Assembly: GCA_037176845.1 (NCBI GenBank)
Contig: JAYKXP010000116.1
Coordinates: 62,001-126,000, forward strand
DNA length: 64,000 nucleotides
Origin: Paramarasmius palmivorus
Taxonomy: Eukaryota > Basidiomycota > Agaricomycetes > Agaricales > Marasmiaceae
Direction of reading: 5' to 3'
In this document: in pieces, positions 1 to 13,563 of the stretch
How the letters are laid out: each line of letters opens with the position of its first letter
Numbering within the stretch: position 1 is the stretch's first letter
Notes under the pieces: generated by a model
What the model was told of the DNA's origin: nothing
The model's input: the letters and a program-made list of their open reading frames with translations, nothing else
Databases searched by the model: none
Made by a program: the position numbers and the translations under genes

Positions 1-3000
1 ATGAAGGATACGTGAAGGTATGTTCCTTAGAATATGAGAGTACTTTGAAGCCTGATTTTACCTTTTGGTTGGATAGGTCTCGACAAGGTCTCGAAGAGTT
101 AGCTCTGCGGTCGTATTTCGCTTGTTGGGGATATGATCACTTCATGTTTTCCACTATCAAACCAAGATTACAAGTCATTGTATTCCAGCTAATACTACAG
201 CTACACGACCTTGTACCGTTATTCACAAGGTCTGCCACAATTTCACATCGACCTATCCCATCTTCCGCGGTTATGGGCGTATGGACGAGCGTCGAACGGT
301 CGAGCCCTAGGATCTTCGGACGCTCAGCTCTGTTTGGCGTGTGGGATCTGCGAACGATGTCAGTCGTGATGTTTTCACAGTTGTGGTGACTGGGAATGGG
401 GAATCCCTCATGTTTGTAGACGAGGAAGATCTGTCGAGGAGTCAGCGTCTGCGAGCTGGATAACATGTAACACGCACCATTTCCAATACGTAGCAATCCA
501 ATACCGCCTCCCGATGGGGACCCAAGCGGTCGGGGGAATACGACTCTGAATTCCTTGTTGTGCTGCAAGAACTTCTAGTTTCAGCGTGCGAAGGGCGTAT
601 AGTGTAGCGTTCTGGTATTTAAGGACCAGACTGGAGAAGACGTACCGGTATATCTCCACTGAGCCAGAAACACGCTTTATGCTCCCTTACTCACATGTTA
701 CAAGTCCAACCTATTCAGGCCCAGGTTTCAGTTCGTAGTCCATAGCTTCCGAATCTAAGTATGTTCAAAGAGGAAAAAACGCGTGAGATTGATGAAGGTA
801 GGTGAGAAAGAGAGACGCGTACAACTTCGGGACCGCCTTCTCTTCAACGTCCACTGCGTCGTCCAAGCCAACCCTTCCGACACACCCTATAGCACAGACA
901 GCACAAATCGATCTGGTCGAATCTATCAATACGACTAGAAACACGATAAAACAATGACGAAGGCACAACATCCCGGGGCTTTGAAGACCTCAGTGACTTT
1001 TCAATGACGCCTCGACATCGTTCTCCACCCTACAAAAATCTGGCGTTACTTCTCTATACCATGAATATCGGTTACTTGTTGGGTAAATGAGTTGAAAAAC
1101 AGAATCAATTGAAAGGTGCGTAATTATCACTTCCCCTCGTTCCGGCGAGTCTCATTCTAAACCTCTCCCCATAGTTTACATCCAAACAATCTCCATCTCG
1201 GCCCAGACACCTTCCGAACCTGAAATTACGCCGCCTCTCGCTTGAACTCACTATGGTGAAGAAGGCCTCCAAGTACTACTCGTATGCCCGGTTCCTATCT
1301 GCTCCCAACACTCCCCTTCATTTCTCCGTTGCATCTCCCCCCTCCATTGCTTCGATCTCAATGCGACTACTCATCCCAATTATCTATCCACCCCCACCAA
1401 GACACTCGAACCGTTTCTCCAGCGAAAGTCTCAATCTAATTCGCTTCGACCCCATATATTTCGCACATCCCACACAAGACGGGGTATCTTCTCTTGCTTA
1501 TGGATACAGAGGAGATTACATAGAATATGGAACATGGTCGGGAGCTGTAACGTCTGAGGAAGCCCAAGGAGAGGAAAATCCGAACAAATTGGACCTGCTG
1601 CTGTTCTCGTTGCCTGGTCGCTTTACGCGCCTCAGAAGGATAGTGGATACCGCCGGCGGATAGTGCTACGAAGGGAACAAAGCGTTGGAAGGGTATATGA
1701 CTGGATGAAGGTATGTGCATGTCCTCGAGGTAAAGAAACATCGTTCATTGAAAGAGTTAGTATCAGGTGTTGTTTCGATTGACATGACAGCGACAGCGGG
1801 GATGAGAAGAGAAAGCGGCGGAGAGGGACGGTATCCGGGGTGGCGATACATGCTGGTATCGTCGCTGAAAGTTTGGCGTACGCTTTGGGGCTTGGAGAAT
1901 TCTGCGACTGTTACACCACGCTCGTTCTCTTTTCCGAGCCCTTGTAGTGGAACTCTACCACACGAAAGTCGCCGTGTTTTTAGTAGAAAGAGATGCGTCT
2001 GCTCTTTTCCACAACAATCGTTCCGAGGGCTGCATGTACGTGGTATTGATCCTAGCCATCTACCAATACTGATAGTTTTCCTACAGAAGTCCCGCTCAAC
2101 ACGCACCTCATGGTTGCATTCGAGAAGACGGATCCTCAACACCATTTTAACCAAACCCAAATTCTCCGATTTCCACTACTTCAATCGATTGTCCCGACCC
2201 CATTGCGCTGGGCGTATCATCCGCATACCCAGCTTCTGTAGTGCGCAGAACACCCCCGTACCTTCGATGTCGTAGCCAAGCTATTCAAAACAGCTGCTCC
2301 CTTTTAGCTGGCTATCCTGCCATTCTTCTCTTCTGCTCGGATGACTGCCAAACTGCGCTCCCTCATCAGAGGTTCAGAGTCAAGAAGAGGATATTGCGAT
2401 TCAGAAAAGACCCAGGGGAAAACACTCGACAACGGCGTATGTGCCTTCTCTAGGGCTCGGTGGCGAAGACATTGCTTTGGTCGGTGCTAGGAGAGGTGTA
2501 GGTCGGCAGCATGAGCGGAGTCAAGGACACGTACAAGTTACACCTTCAAATACACATTCCGACTTCCAGACTCTCGCTATCTCTCCCTCATCCATATCCT
2601 CCGCCTCCTTTACGCTGAAGCTCTCCCTCGATCCTAAGCACAGGCGTCGCTCAATCCAATCTGGAGTCTGTAAGCCTTTGCGGCAAACCTGTTACCTCTT
2701 CCTCACAAAGCTGCTTGACACGGTGTAGCTTAGGGCCTTTGTCCAAATTCGAGTATCGTTCCTGCTGAACGAGGAACATTGAAGAGCTTTGAATGCTCGC
2801 CTGTGTATCGCCCTGGTAGTTCGCGCTCTTCTTCCCGTATATTTGGTACTAACATAGTTCTTAGATCTTTCACCAACTAAGGTCAATGTAGCGCTCGACA
2901 GCGTCTACCCCTCATCGAAATGGCCGCAGATCGTCATTTGCTGATATCAGGCTTGGAGCATTCGTTGTATGTTTGTCTGATCCCACTCTGCGAAGGAACG

Positions 3001-5916
3001 CTGGCTAACAAAGCTGATAGACAGCGCTCCTCCAACGACTGGAAGTCAAAGTCCTCGTTACCTCCATCTATCCTAACGAGGACGCCTCGATGTCCATGAC
3101 TGATATCAGATTTGATACCAAGTTCCACCAAATACTTGTGTGTCTGGGGCTATACGTTGTGGACTTCAACTAGGGCACGATGTAGTCGCTATCCAATCGC
3201 ATCTACCACCTTGTGCTTCGCAGCTTCTTTCTTCGGGTGAAGCTGGGATAAGTCATGGAGCCGAACAAGGAATTCATTAGTACGTACCAGTGTCTTGTTC
3301 TTCGCTATCTGATCGATTTCTGGTTCTTTTTAGACTTGTCCCCATGTCCGCTCTGAGGAAAACTGTGACGGCTCTCTGGATTCCCAACTCGTACTTCGGG
3401 TCCCGCCGGATTCGCAGGCGTACAATTCAGCTTGAACGGAAGCTAGACTCGGAGGAAAGGCTATCAATTGGATATGGCACTGTATCGTCGGGATGAAGGT
3501 TCAGAAGATAGATGTAGAGAGATAGCACGGTTGTAAACGACGGTGCAACTGAAATTCCGATCGCGGCTACTTATCAGTCCTCGGATGCTCTCTTTCGCCT
3601 TGTCAGTCTAGTTATATCGCCTACGCGTAGTATACCTCAGCATGAATACATACCTATACGAGATACATGGTTGCTACTAATAATCCGAGGCGATAACAAT
3701 GCCAAGCGCACAACGTCGCTTTACCCACTTCCACCACCGTTGATATCCTCAGAGCTTCAACAATGCCTCGACATGATTAGCTTGGACTCTTTCTACCTCC
3801 CTGGACTTGGTCTATAGCCTAAAATGTTGGAAAGTATCAATTCAGGGAGATAGGTGCGCAGTATTTCTTCCTCTACTACATACTCGTTCATCTGCTGAAT
3901 CTCACATTCTTTCCTCCGTGTACAGTCTCTCGACCAACGCAGTACTTTCACGACTCCTGCTTCCGTGAAATACACCTTATGCCTATCTTTTCCTCAACTC
4001 AGAGCTCACTCTGATGCAGTCGAAGAAGCCCAAATCAACCGACTACGCACCTCGTTCTCTGAATACGCACCCTCCTCTCTGAAACCCATTCCTCCACTTC
4101 CTCCTTTGCACACCCCTCTACAGTCTCGTCCCCGACACGAAGATCAAAGCTGGGCATGCCCATCAACACCCCATTCATCAACCTCAATACCAGCTGACCC
4201 TGAAGATCGTCGTCACGGATCATGTTTGCAGACACGCCCTGAATCTCCAAAGTCAACGAAGGCTCCGGAGTCTCGCAGCTGGATAGTCAATGTACCAATA
4301 GGTGTGAGCCTCGCTTGCTCTTCTCTCGATGATTCACTTTGCTAACACTTTCTATATCAGAGCTTTGTACAAGTCTATGATAGTGAAAACGAATATATAA
4401 CAACCGTACGGGCATTCGATTCATCGAGAAATTGGGTTTTGGGTTGTCGGACGGCAGTATCGGGCGAACCGTGTCCAATTTCTTCAACCAACACCCTGGA
4501 GCCAACAAAAATGAGCGAGAGTGTTGAGAAAAGAATGAATTCTGTGGTACGTACTGGTGCTTCGTTCTTCGTACCCTAGTCAATCTCTGACTCTTTGCGT
4601 TCTTTTCTCTAGGTTGACAGCATCCTCGCTTTGAAGAAAAGGAAGGCAAACCCGGCATTCAACTCTCCAGAATGTCGACCGTCTCCAAGTCACCCAAGTT
4701 CAGCGAATTTTGGACACTCGCTATCGGTGGCATTCCCTGCCAACACTAGGAGCGAAAGACAAGCTCGGTCTCGACCTTGAGGTCACCGTCTTGCTGGGAA
4801 AGAGAAGATGTTGCAAGACAGAGCTAGGGTAAGCTTCGCCTGCGTCGAAAATGCCCAAGCCTGTATCTCATATATACAAACGGGCAGGTATCATACTGAG
4901 GATTAGTCGCGTCTATTGCGATCTTTCAACGCTTCATCATCTAGTCGGCCTAGTCTCATAGTTCACGGCTCCGGTAATATTGCTTGTCGTAGCCTGAGTA
5001 TGGACGAAAGGATAGCAAATCCCGCACGAAAAAGAGCCGAACAGTGTTCCGCGTATTCGGCCTTCTTTTCACTACCATGATCATCCCTTCCTCAGCATCT
5101 CTTCTCCACGATTTCTTCTCCAATCAAGCCTCAAGTCTTCCAAGCAACACTCCCTTTCGCGTCGGATTTCAATTGACATGCCTATCCCTCAAGCCTACTC
5201 CAATGAAGAGAACCAGGACTCAACACCGTATCCCGCTCTCCTCTACGTTGGTGCGCGTTCTCAACACCGCGTGGAGCCCGAAAACCATTCTACTACTTCT
5301 TTTTCCCTCGTCTCTTTCCCTATTACATGAGCGTTATAGGGAACCGGACATTCGCAATTCATATCTTTGAGCATCGGGGTATCAACGCACATGTAACCCA
5401 TTCTCTGTGGATTCTGGTGTACCATCTTGTGTATGGATTCGAACATGAAGCATGAACCTGGATACTCGGACGAAGAACACCCAGGAACACCCATCATGCC
5501 ATTCTGCGCGCTGGCGTTCGTGTTCGCCCCCAAGGAGACGTGGACACAACGAGAGAAGGTATCGACCCCAACACTGTCCTCGTCAACTCAGTAACGATGG
5601 GACTGGTACGCGCTGAGCGCTAATCCCCAGCTTGAAGATCCACGGGGCAGCCGTCAGGTGTGATGCGCGAATAAACATGCGGTCAGGGAATAAGCGAACG
5701 TCGAGCCAGGCATCGTGAGAAAGCGAGCATAATCGCCAAGCTCCCACGTGGTCAGAAAAGAACCCTAGAAATTGTATAATGCAAATAATTTGCGAGCGAC
5801 TTTTATTCTCCCATTCAATCCCAGCGTATCTTCACACTCGGAAGCCTTTTGGGCCTAGTTGACGGTGCTCAGATTCCCGGAAGGTATGGATGGTGAGTTT
5901 CATAGCGTTGCTAGCC
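1..5916. other. Gene-poor stretch, no convincing gene
   Basis: I see only short, overlapping open frames with no recognisable domain and no consistent chain of exons. An ATG at 1253 opens a 136-residue frame, and a minus-strand frame at 4035-4256 has a natural-looking acidic composition. Neither can be linked to neighbouring exons or a known family. Splice-like signals (for example around 4610 and 3025) suggest relics of decayed genes. Confidence 0.5.
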
Positions 5917-8248
5917 AGTATTCTGATACTCGCCCGTCACGCAGGGTAACCGATTAGTGCAAGTATCATGATACTCAGCTGGAGGCTTGTAAGGCCCAGG
6001 TTAATCGGTATCACAATACTGCATGCATAGATTCGCTCCAAGAAAGGGAGTGCGTATTAGAATACCTGAAGGTCCGTAAATTCTTCTGCGCAAAGGGAGT
6101 ACTTGAATACTCTGACATACCAAGGTCTCTCTACACTGCTCGGTATCTGATCACCAGCTCGCTAACGTGCATATGTTGGTAGTATCGGAATACCGCTACT
6201 GGGACCAGTCAGAACATATTCTATCGGGAGAATATCAGGGTATCGAGGTGTGTATCCTATCCCCAGCAGAACAAAATGCATTCTGACCTTGCCGTCGAAT
6301 CATTGTTTCCATAGACGGACCTCACGACTTCATGACAAAATTATGACTACCTTCCACTAAAAACCGTTACACCCAAAATACTCCCTTCTATGATATGTAT
6401 TGGGGAGCACGCTCAGCGTAGCATGATACCCTTCATAGATCACAGCCGACGATCCAAGGGGAGGTATTGGAACACTCAGACGTTTCCGAGACACGGTGAC
6501 TGGTATCGACATACTCTCGAAACCGAACCCAGATCCAGTAGCAGAATACTCGGCTTACTGCTCCAGTCACCAGGAGGGGATCAAGATACCCTGACTTTCC
6601 TGAAAATAGCGCTGGTACTGCCACCCTTAGAAGCATAGACGGCCGGAAAATAGCCTGTAGAATGTCTCCACCCACACTCTTGCACGCTCAAGCATCATAG
6701 ACTGTGGTACTTGGCCCTTTCTGTGTTGTTTTGACGCAATACTGATATCAATCCTTCGAATATAGGGTGTTTCTATGCATCGTCTATCTCTCGCAGTGGC
6801 TATCTACCCCTTTGGAGCGCCAATTAGTGTGACGGTACTCGGATACCATTGCAATATTCCTATCAGGGAGGCGCACGACAGATTCCCAATACCCAGACCT
6901 GTTTGGGACTCGTCTACGCAAGTAAATACTCGGAAACCTTTTGCGCGCACAATCCGTTGCAGGGATACTCAAAACAAAGTCTGAGGTGTCTCCTACAAGC
7001 TAGCGGTATACCGTCGGTATAACAACTCTTGTTAATGATCAAATACGCTCGACCCCTGCTTCAGCATACTCGGAGGAACACCAGCCCACAGAAGATGAAT
7101 ATTGAAGACGCGAGTAGTGGTCTGAGGCCTTTCAATATAGCGAAGTGAGAATCTGTCTACCTTATGAAGAGTGTACTCATGGTGGTGGTTGGGTACCCTT
7201 TGAGGCACCCAAGTGTCTTCACAGTAATTGGATACTCGCAACAATTCTATGGAGGGGGCATATGACAGAATACCCAAACTGAGGTATGTGGAACGTTCGT
7301 GCGCGTAATCAAATACTGAGATATCATTTTGATTCGGTGTCTAGTGTCGACAGTATCGTCATGCTCAAATGGCACGGAACCTAGGTGGGTATCGGGATAC
7401 ATTGTATAGTCTCCATCAGAGTCAGCACGTCACATTGCCACGGTATGTTAACGTCTCCCCCGGTCGTGTTTCATGATCTCAATGTTCATCAGGATCTACA
7501 GTATGTTTCGTCTCGCCGACCTCGAGATATCTATTTTCGGGAATTTAACTCGTGGATCTTGACGTAGGGACACAGATGCTCTGTCGATGTTACCCCACTG
7601 AGGATACCGACACTCCGTGAGATCGCTCGTAGGGTATTCAGGTACCCAGAGACTGAAATCTTTCGACCACAGTGGTGGCATACCCAAAGGGAATATCGGT
7701 ATCAGCGTCCTATGCTACTTTCCATCACCAAATCAAAGTATTGCTATACTGAGGTACGTAGACCACCATCGTTGTCTGGGTCATCTAGCCCTGACAAACC
7801 TTTTGTTATTTGCCAGGAAGCCTTCCCTTTGCGGTGTCAGAAGTCATATGAATTCCAGTGCTAGGAAAGAAGCGGTCAAGTCACTCGCCGTATAGTTGTA
7901 CCACAATACTCAGCCTGATGATTCACTGTATAGTATGGTAGCATGATACCCCGATATGCGTCAACATCACCGGTATCTAGGTACCCATGAGCGTCCGAGT
8001 GCGGCATTCACTAATTCCTGCAAATCCACCACGATTCCATTCAGCATCTAGTCAGTCGACTGTCAATTCATTTTATGCTATGATGGCCTCGTAGACAACA
8101 CTTGTAGAGTAAGTTTCTCGGCCAGCGCTATGATTTATGAATCTAGGTCGCGCTGAGAATGTACATACTGAGGCTATCTTAACTTGCATCCATCATGGTA
8201 GCGTGATACCCACAAGGTGTTTTGACGGGGTCTAGTAGCCAGATACTC
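5917..8248. repeat. Array of imperfect GTATC/GATAC palindromes, period about 45 bp
   Basis: Units such as AGTATCATGATACTC and GGTATCACAATACTG recur through the whole stretch. The first seven start at 5917, 5962, 6007, 6052, 6098, 6142 and 6181, giving steps of 45, 45, 45, 46, 44 and 39 bp. A second run starts at 6417, 6463, 6502, 6537 and 6577. More degenerate units continue to about 8.25 kb (for example 7935, 7971 and 8199). Only the short palindromic core is conserved; the sequence between cores is not. No gene is visible inside the array. It ends just upstream of the MYND gene at 8323. Confidence 0.75.
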
Positions 8249-8322
8249 ATCGATGTCTTTCTAGGATGGCACAATAACTGTCAACGTGGTCATCCTATAA
8301 CTTTGCTCCTTTCATTACCATC

Positions 8323-9109
8323 ATGCCGCCTATTGCCCTCATTGCTCCTCATCGGACTATCCACCTACAGTATGACTCGGATCCGTGCGCTGCCTGTGGC
8401 GTTACCATGAAAGGACGGAGGATTCGGTGTGCTCTCTGCCACGCTACGAGGTATTGTGTAAGTCTGCCCATTTGTTAAAGAAAATGAAAGGACTCACTAT
8501 AGCGAGGGACAGAGCAATGCGTGTCAAGATGAAGACTGGCCTGCTCATTCATCTGTCTGTCGTACCTTACATCCTCTTCCCGACCATCTCCTTGCATCGC
8601 GTCGGGACCGCTTGCTTCAAGCCGCCTGGCTCTTCGCACATGTTTATCGTGTTGAGCTTGCGGTTGCCGCTATACATGGATATTTCCGTCATCTGGATTG
8701 CGATCCGGATATCAAAAACGAAACTAGCCAGGCCTTTGCCCAGAGGTTCCGCGACATGGCCCATCAATGTCTCTGGGCAATCCATTTGCGAGAGAAGAGG
8801 AGTGCATCCCTTGACAAGTCCAAACAACCCCTTGCACGCGACGTTGATTACACTGCAGGCACAGGATATCGCATTCGTATGACAGACCATCATTTTTCTA
8901 AACCTGTCATGCACCAACTCATTAACGAGACTGAGTCCAAGTTGGGACCCCAATGTACTGGGCTTATAATCACGGTCTCCGTTAGAGACAATGCTGGCAA
9001 CTATCAGGGCGAATTCATCGTCTGCGTTGAAGTACGAAAGCTTGAGACGCTTCAAAACGCCGTTTTTTCGGAGTACCCAGAATCTGACCTTGCGTTCTGT
9101 GGGTGGTAG
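8323..9109 (+). CDS. MYND zinc-finger protein (left paralogue)
   Basis: Two exons, with an intron at 8458-8505 (GTAAGT...GAG). The N-terminus forms a MYND zinc finger. A CxxC pair and a second CxxC pair are followed by YC in exon 1. Exon 2 supplies Cys-x7-His-x3-Cys, so the intron cuts the finger. MYND fingers usually bind proline-rich protein partners. The following ~200 residues match the protein encoded at 62701-63477, including an AA(I/V)HGYF motif, an FxQRFRD motif and a C-terminal G(E/D)F(I/T)VCV segment. No catalytic domain such as SET is visible, so the function is unknown. The gene sits between two stretches of GTATC/GATAC palindromes. The start was chosen because it opens directly onto the finger. 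Confidence 0.7.
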
Positions 9110-9301
9110 TGTCGGACTAGCTGGACTTCACTGGGATGAGTACTGCTCAAATAATTATCTGGTTTGGAGAAGGGTCGATACAAGATGATTAGTTAGTTGG
9201 ATATGATTCTGTATAAGCATTTCATTCAAATCCAAGATAAGCGCCTGGGCGTTTCTTGCCACATACGTCACAAACGTTACTACAGCGTGACAGGGTTTGC
9301 T

Positions 9302-9430
9302 TCGTATCGGAATACCACGGAATCACGGATATCCATCCCCTGTCACTATACTGAGATGGTGTGCGGTTTTTTTGTGAGTATTGTCATACTCTAACAAGCT
9401 TCTCAAGCTGACCAGTATCATGATTCACAG
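9302..9430. repeat. Continuation of the GTATC/GATAC palindrome array
   Basis: Three further units (at about 9302, 9376 and 9411) lie downstream of the MYND gene, and a weaker one near 9589. The MYND gene is therefore embedded in the array rather than merely beside it. Confidence 0.5.
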
Positions 9431-9625
9431 CTCTACGATTACTGGCTGTACCGGTCCCAAGAGAGAGAACAGTAGTTGTGGGATTATGGTTAAAAATGTG
9501 TGAGTTGTATGTGCTTAATAACCCATTTCAAGTCCTCAAACATTGTACCATGAATGCAGTGGTCTGGGAACTTATTTTCAGCAAGTTTATCGATACTCGG
9601 AGGCAATCCACCCGACACTCCTGGG

Positions 9626-9678
9626 ACTTTACAAAGTAAGTCGCGGGATGCCCAGGGCCATATTGCAAAGTAACAGGG
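9626..9678 (+). repeat. 53-bp dispersed repeat, copy 1
   Basis: Begins with the palindrome ACTTTACAAAGT and contains ATTGCAAAGTAAC. It aligns without gaps to the reverse complement of 46998-47050, at roughly 85% identity by eye. It may be a remnant of a MITE or other small repeat. The rest of 9110-9996 holds no gene I can support. Confidence 0.5.
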
Positions 9679-9996
9679 TAGGTCCCAAGGCCCTCTCCCG
9701 CAGGCTTTTTGCGCTGCAGAAAAGGCCATGGGCACTTTCCGTTTTAGGTCCGGCAATTCACGGCACAGTGTTTAATAAAATAAATCACCAAAAACCCTTG
9801 TCACACTTGTATTTCTCTGTGACACCGTCTAGTGGGATATTTACAAAGTTTACTGTCTACATTGGAAAGAGCACATGACGAGAACAACAATAGGCGCCTC
9901 AAGCACGACGTTGTTTTCGCTCTCTGCCGCCTCCTCGTGCTTTCCTGTTATACATTGCATGGCTCAGTACTAATCGTTCAAGCAACTAGCCCATAC

Positions 9997-12895
9997 TCAC
10001 CGCTTATTCGCCTCGCTCCCTTTGGTCCTTTCTGCATCGTCTGTTTCCTCATCGTCGCCTCCCTGGTCGTTGCCGTCTACTAATTGACTGTGTACTTCAT
10101 TAGAGCCTGTCGTCCTCATTGAAATATGAGTTACTTACCTCGCATCCTTCAAAAGCTCCTCTAGGGTCCAATAAACCGATTTGATAGTTGACTGCCACAG
10201 TGGATCGGAACTTGGGGAATCTAAAAGATCACACCACCACCTCAATGAAACCAGGACGAGGACAAAACCGTCTTTGCCTGGAATTCGCACCACTTCCCAA
10301 CTACCATTTCCACCCGGCATTACCATACCCTCGGTACTAGGTCTCCACCGAGGATTTACCACTTTAGACCACCAGATCCACCAATCCTGGGCCAGTGTCT
10401 CGCATTGAACCTCTGGAGGTACCAGCTCCTCCCAGCGTAGACGTCCATACTTGAACCATTGCAGGAAGCCTTGCGGTCGACGTGACTTCAGAAGCTTTAC
10501 TCGTGTTCCCTAGATATGATATCAGTGTTGTTCCAATCTCTGAATTAACTGGCATCGATACTAACCTCGATCTCAACATTGGCTTTGTTCCACAATTCCT
10601 CTACCTCGATCCACTTATAAACCAACGCCGTCCACGCATCAGGCTGAATCTTATCCTTTGGACCCAATAGCCAATCAGCATAACTCTTCAAAAACGGAGT
10701 AGAACATCCTTCGACATCAAACCTAGCCCAACCTTCCATATGCGGTGTGTCCAGCTGAGCATGACCCTTGACCACTTCCTGCGCCCATGCCGGCAGCTGT
10801 TCCACGCTGTTCACGCTGGTAATGACACGCTGCATGGTACCAGAAGCGACCTTGGGGTCAGTACCTGGTGCTTCCACCTCGTCATCTCCACCAACATTAC
10901 TTTCCTCCTGCTCTCCTGTCTGTTCGTCAACGGCCATCCTCTCTGGTTCAACAGACGTCTCTTCACAGCCCAGCCCCGAGTTATTTTCCTCTCCCTAAGA
11001 CCAATATCAGCCACATCAAGACTTGCAGACTGGTTGCACTTACTGCTCGAATCCGACCTGACCTTCTTGTAGGCTGGGAGCCTCTATATCGGGAATTCGA
11101 CTTCCCTTTCCTACTCCTTCTTATATCGTCCTCCAAATCCTCCACCGCCTTTGTCAACCCTATGGCCTCAGCACATTCGCGACGAAACGCCGCTTGCTGG
11201 TCGCGTGTCAACTTGCTCATAGCGACCTTGAGCACTGGAAGACCTTCTTCGTTTGGCTCCCACAGCCCAGTGGTGTCAATCGCCGTCTGAACCATAGCAG
11301 GACGTCTCTCCCCCGATTCGACTTCCTCCTCCGAGTCCGACCCCATGTCGCTTGGGTCCGAAGGCTCCGGCGTCTCCTCCCCGCTCAGCTCATCTTCTCT
11401 TGTACGCCTCTTTCGGTTTCCCTTGTTCTTTCCTTTCCCTTTACCCTGGTTGGCGGCACTCGGTTGATCATCCCTAGGCACTTGAGCAGAAGGTGCAGAT
11501 GATGGTGTCGTGGAAGGTGAGACGACGGAGGCCCCTGCAGATCCGGCAGTAGCGGCCTTAGCAGACTCCGGGTTCGACTTCCCATGTATATCCTTCAACC
11601 ACATGAGGAAGGTGTTAGAGAATCGATCAAAATCAATTCCCTCGCATTCGTCCATATCGCAACACTTGTCTGGCTTTGAAAAAACCCTGATACTAGCAGG
11701 TAAGCAGTTGTTCATAATCGATACTAGACCTGCCACTTACACACAAGAATCATAATCTGCATCACCGTCGATACATTCACCAGCCAGCAACGTGAAATTG
11801 AGCCCGGTCAACTTTCGCCAAATGTTTAACACGTCCTGCGCCAGTGTACCAAAATTCTTCCTGCGCCTAGTATACCCCAAACAACAGTTACTACGAGCCA
11901 AACTCTGATAAATGTAAGAACATACCTCCGCTGCTCCGCCACATCAGGCGAATCTCCCAAGTCCTCTGACGATCCATCTAAGGCCTTCAACGTTTCGCCG
12001 TACTCGGCCTTTAACGCCTCTACATCTTCCTCTGGGAGATCGGCCAGAACATCCTTCACCGCAGTGGCTCGCGATTTCAGGCGATCAAACCGACCAGTTT
12101 CGGATGAACGTGCAACGACGTTACTCTTGTAGCGATCATGCTTCATCACCCATTGGTGGAACTGTGGTCTGACCTGCTTTTTTTTTTTTCTAGTTCTGCC
12201 TTGAAGAGAGCCCCCGTCTTCCCGCCGTCGGACCTGCGAGCACAATTTTGCTGCCAAAGTATCCAGTCCTTGACCATCTGCAATACTTAACATCAGCTCA
12301 AATTCATCCCCAGTCAAGAAAAATCACGTACCTGAAGATACAGCTCCTCATCAGTCACCATGGCCGCTTTCAATGAATGAAAGTAAGTGTTCTTTTCAGC
12401 CTCTGTCAACGCCTGGATCTCCTCGTCAGTTTTCTCCACAAAGGTCTCATGAGCAGCCAAACGCGAAGCTGGGATCGGATATTTGGACAATGGGAATTCT
12501 TCCATGATCTCCTTCATGAACGTCGGCCAAAACTTGATCTTCTCCTTCCTCGAATTGAGCGCCATGTAACGTTGGAGACCTTTTTGTAGTGCCCGAAGAC
12601 GATCTCCAGAAAAATTACTTGGTTTGCCTCGTCCCCTGGATCCATTCTCCTCGACGTAGTCCTCGTCGTCAGATTCGGCTGAAGAACCTTTGACAGAGGT
12701 CTCGGCTGCCTTCGAAGCCTCTGCAGGATCTGCAGACGCCTGCGAACCATCAGCGGTAGACGTCGGGATAGAAGGAGGAGGTCCTGGCGAGACTGTGGGA
12801 GGAGGCAGAGCGGAAGAATCTCCTGTTGGAGGCGAAGAACGCGACGTTTCCTCTGGTGCAGAGGCCAAAGACTGAGGTACGATATCCTGAGCCAT
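9997..12895 (-). CDS. Multi-exon hypothetical protein of an agaricomycete family
   Basis: The ATG at 12895 opens a Pro/Ser/Thr-rich leader. A conserved-looking block RLRALQKGLQRYM...IKFWPTFM follows. Later exons carry a basic/acidic low-complexity region (about 11.3-11.5 kb), and the C-terminal block ends in QWFKYGRLRWEELVPPE and WEVVRIPGKDGFVLVL. Such Trp-rich C-terminal blocks recur in uncharacterised agaricomycete proteins; no biochemical role is known to me. Introns of about 50 bp are visible near 12.31, 11.9, 11.7, 10.95, 10.5 and 10.13 kb. In exon 2 two good frames meet at a run of 12 A (minus strand, 12179-12190), and one base more would join them. The stop at 9997 is inferred from a final small exon. 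An earlier in-frame stop at the donor near 10135 is the alternative end. Confidence 0.65.
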
Positions 12896-13563
12896 ATCTC
12901 TTGTACGACGCGTATAACGACAACGATTACAATAAACTTGTGTGTTGCACAATGAGGTGGAAGAGGTCGGGGATAGGTGTTGGGGGTCAAAACCTGCATT
13001 AGCCTAGGCAAAAAGCATGCCAACCGGACCAAATCCATCTGGAGTATGACCAGTGATCGCGATGGTGGCTTTTGTGGATTTAACTTTCTTCCGCTGTTTC
13101 AAACGCGTTCATGAACTGTGCGCTGACGCGTCCGCAAAGATTCTGGACGCACCTATCAACAAAGCTTGTCACCCGAGACTAAACAGTTGGCCATATCAAT
13201 GAACACCAAAAGTTCCACAAGACTCAAAGAACCTCCAGACTCGAAGATCTGGTGCTTGAGATCTGGCACCTGAATCGCCATCCGCCGCATTTCCAATTTC
13301 ATTAACGGCCAATGTGCACTTTTGGATTACTGCTGGCAACCTCAGAGTCAATGCGGGTTGGTATTCAAATGTTCTCCTGCAGACCGTAATTGGACTTCGT
13401 CAAAAGAGTAAATCCAGAGGAATTTCGCTTACTTATCAGGATCTCAGAGTCAGTAACCCAATACGCATCTTGTGGAATCACGTCGATGGTTGCGAGAGCG
13501 AGGTACTGTATGGTCGGAAGAACGATTTGACGACGTGACAGTCACAGTCACAATCAGAACTCA
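12896..13563. other. Intergenic, nothing recognised
   Basis: The divergent region between the minus-strand gene starting at 12895 and the plus-strand gene starting at 13564. It probably holds both promoters. I see no coding exon, repeat or distinctive motif. Confidence 0.4.

Noticed and set aside
3965..4345. 126-codon Pro/Ser-rich plus-strand frame
   Set aside because: Composition reflects a minus-strand acidic frame at 4035-4256. Neither has a domain or exon partners, so neither was annotated as a gene.
5917..8248. CRISPR-like array
   Set aside because: The spaced palindromes are short and degenerate, and the genome is clearly eukaryotic. Spacers are not of constant sequence class and no cas genes exist.
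11196..11502. Plus-strand 102-codon frame
   Set aside because: Shadow of the minus-strand low-complexity exon of the 9997-12895 gene.
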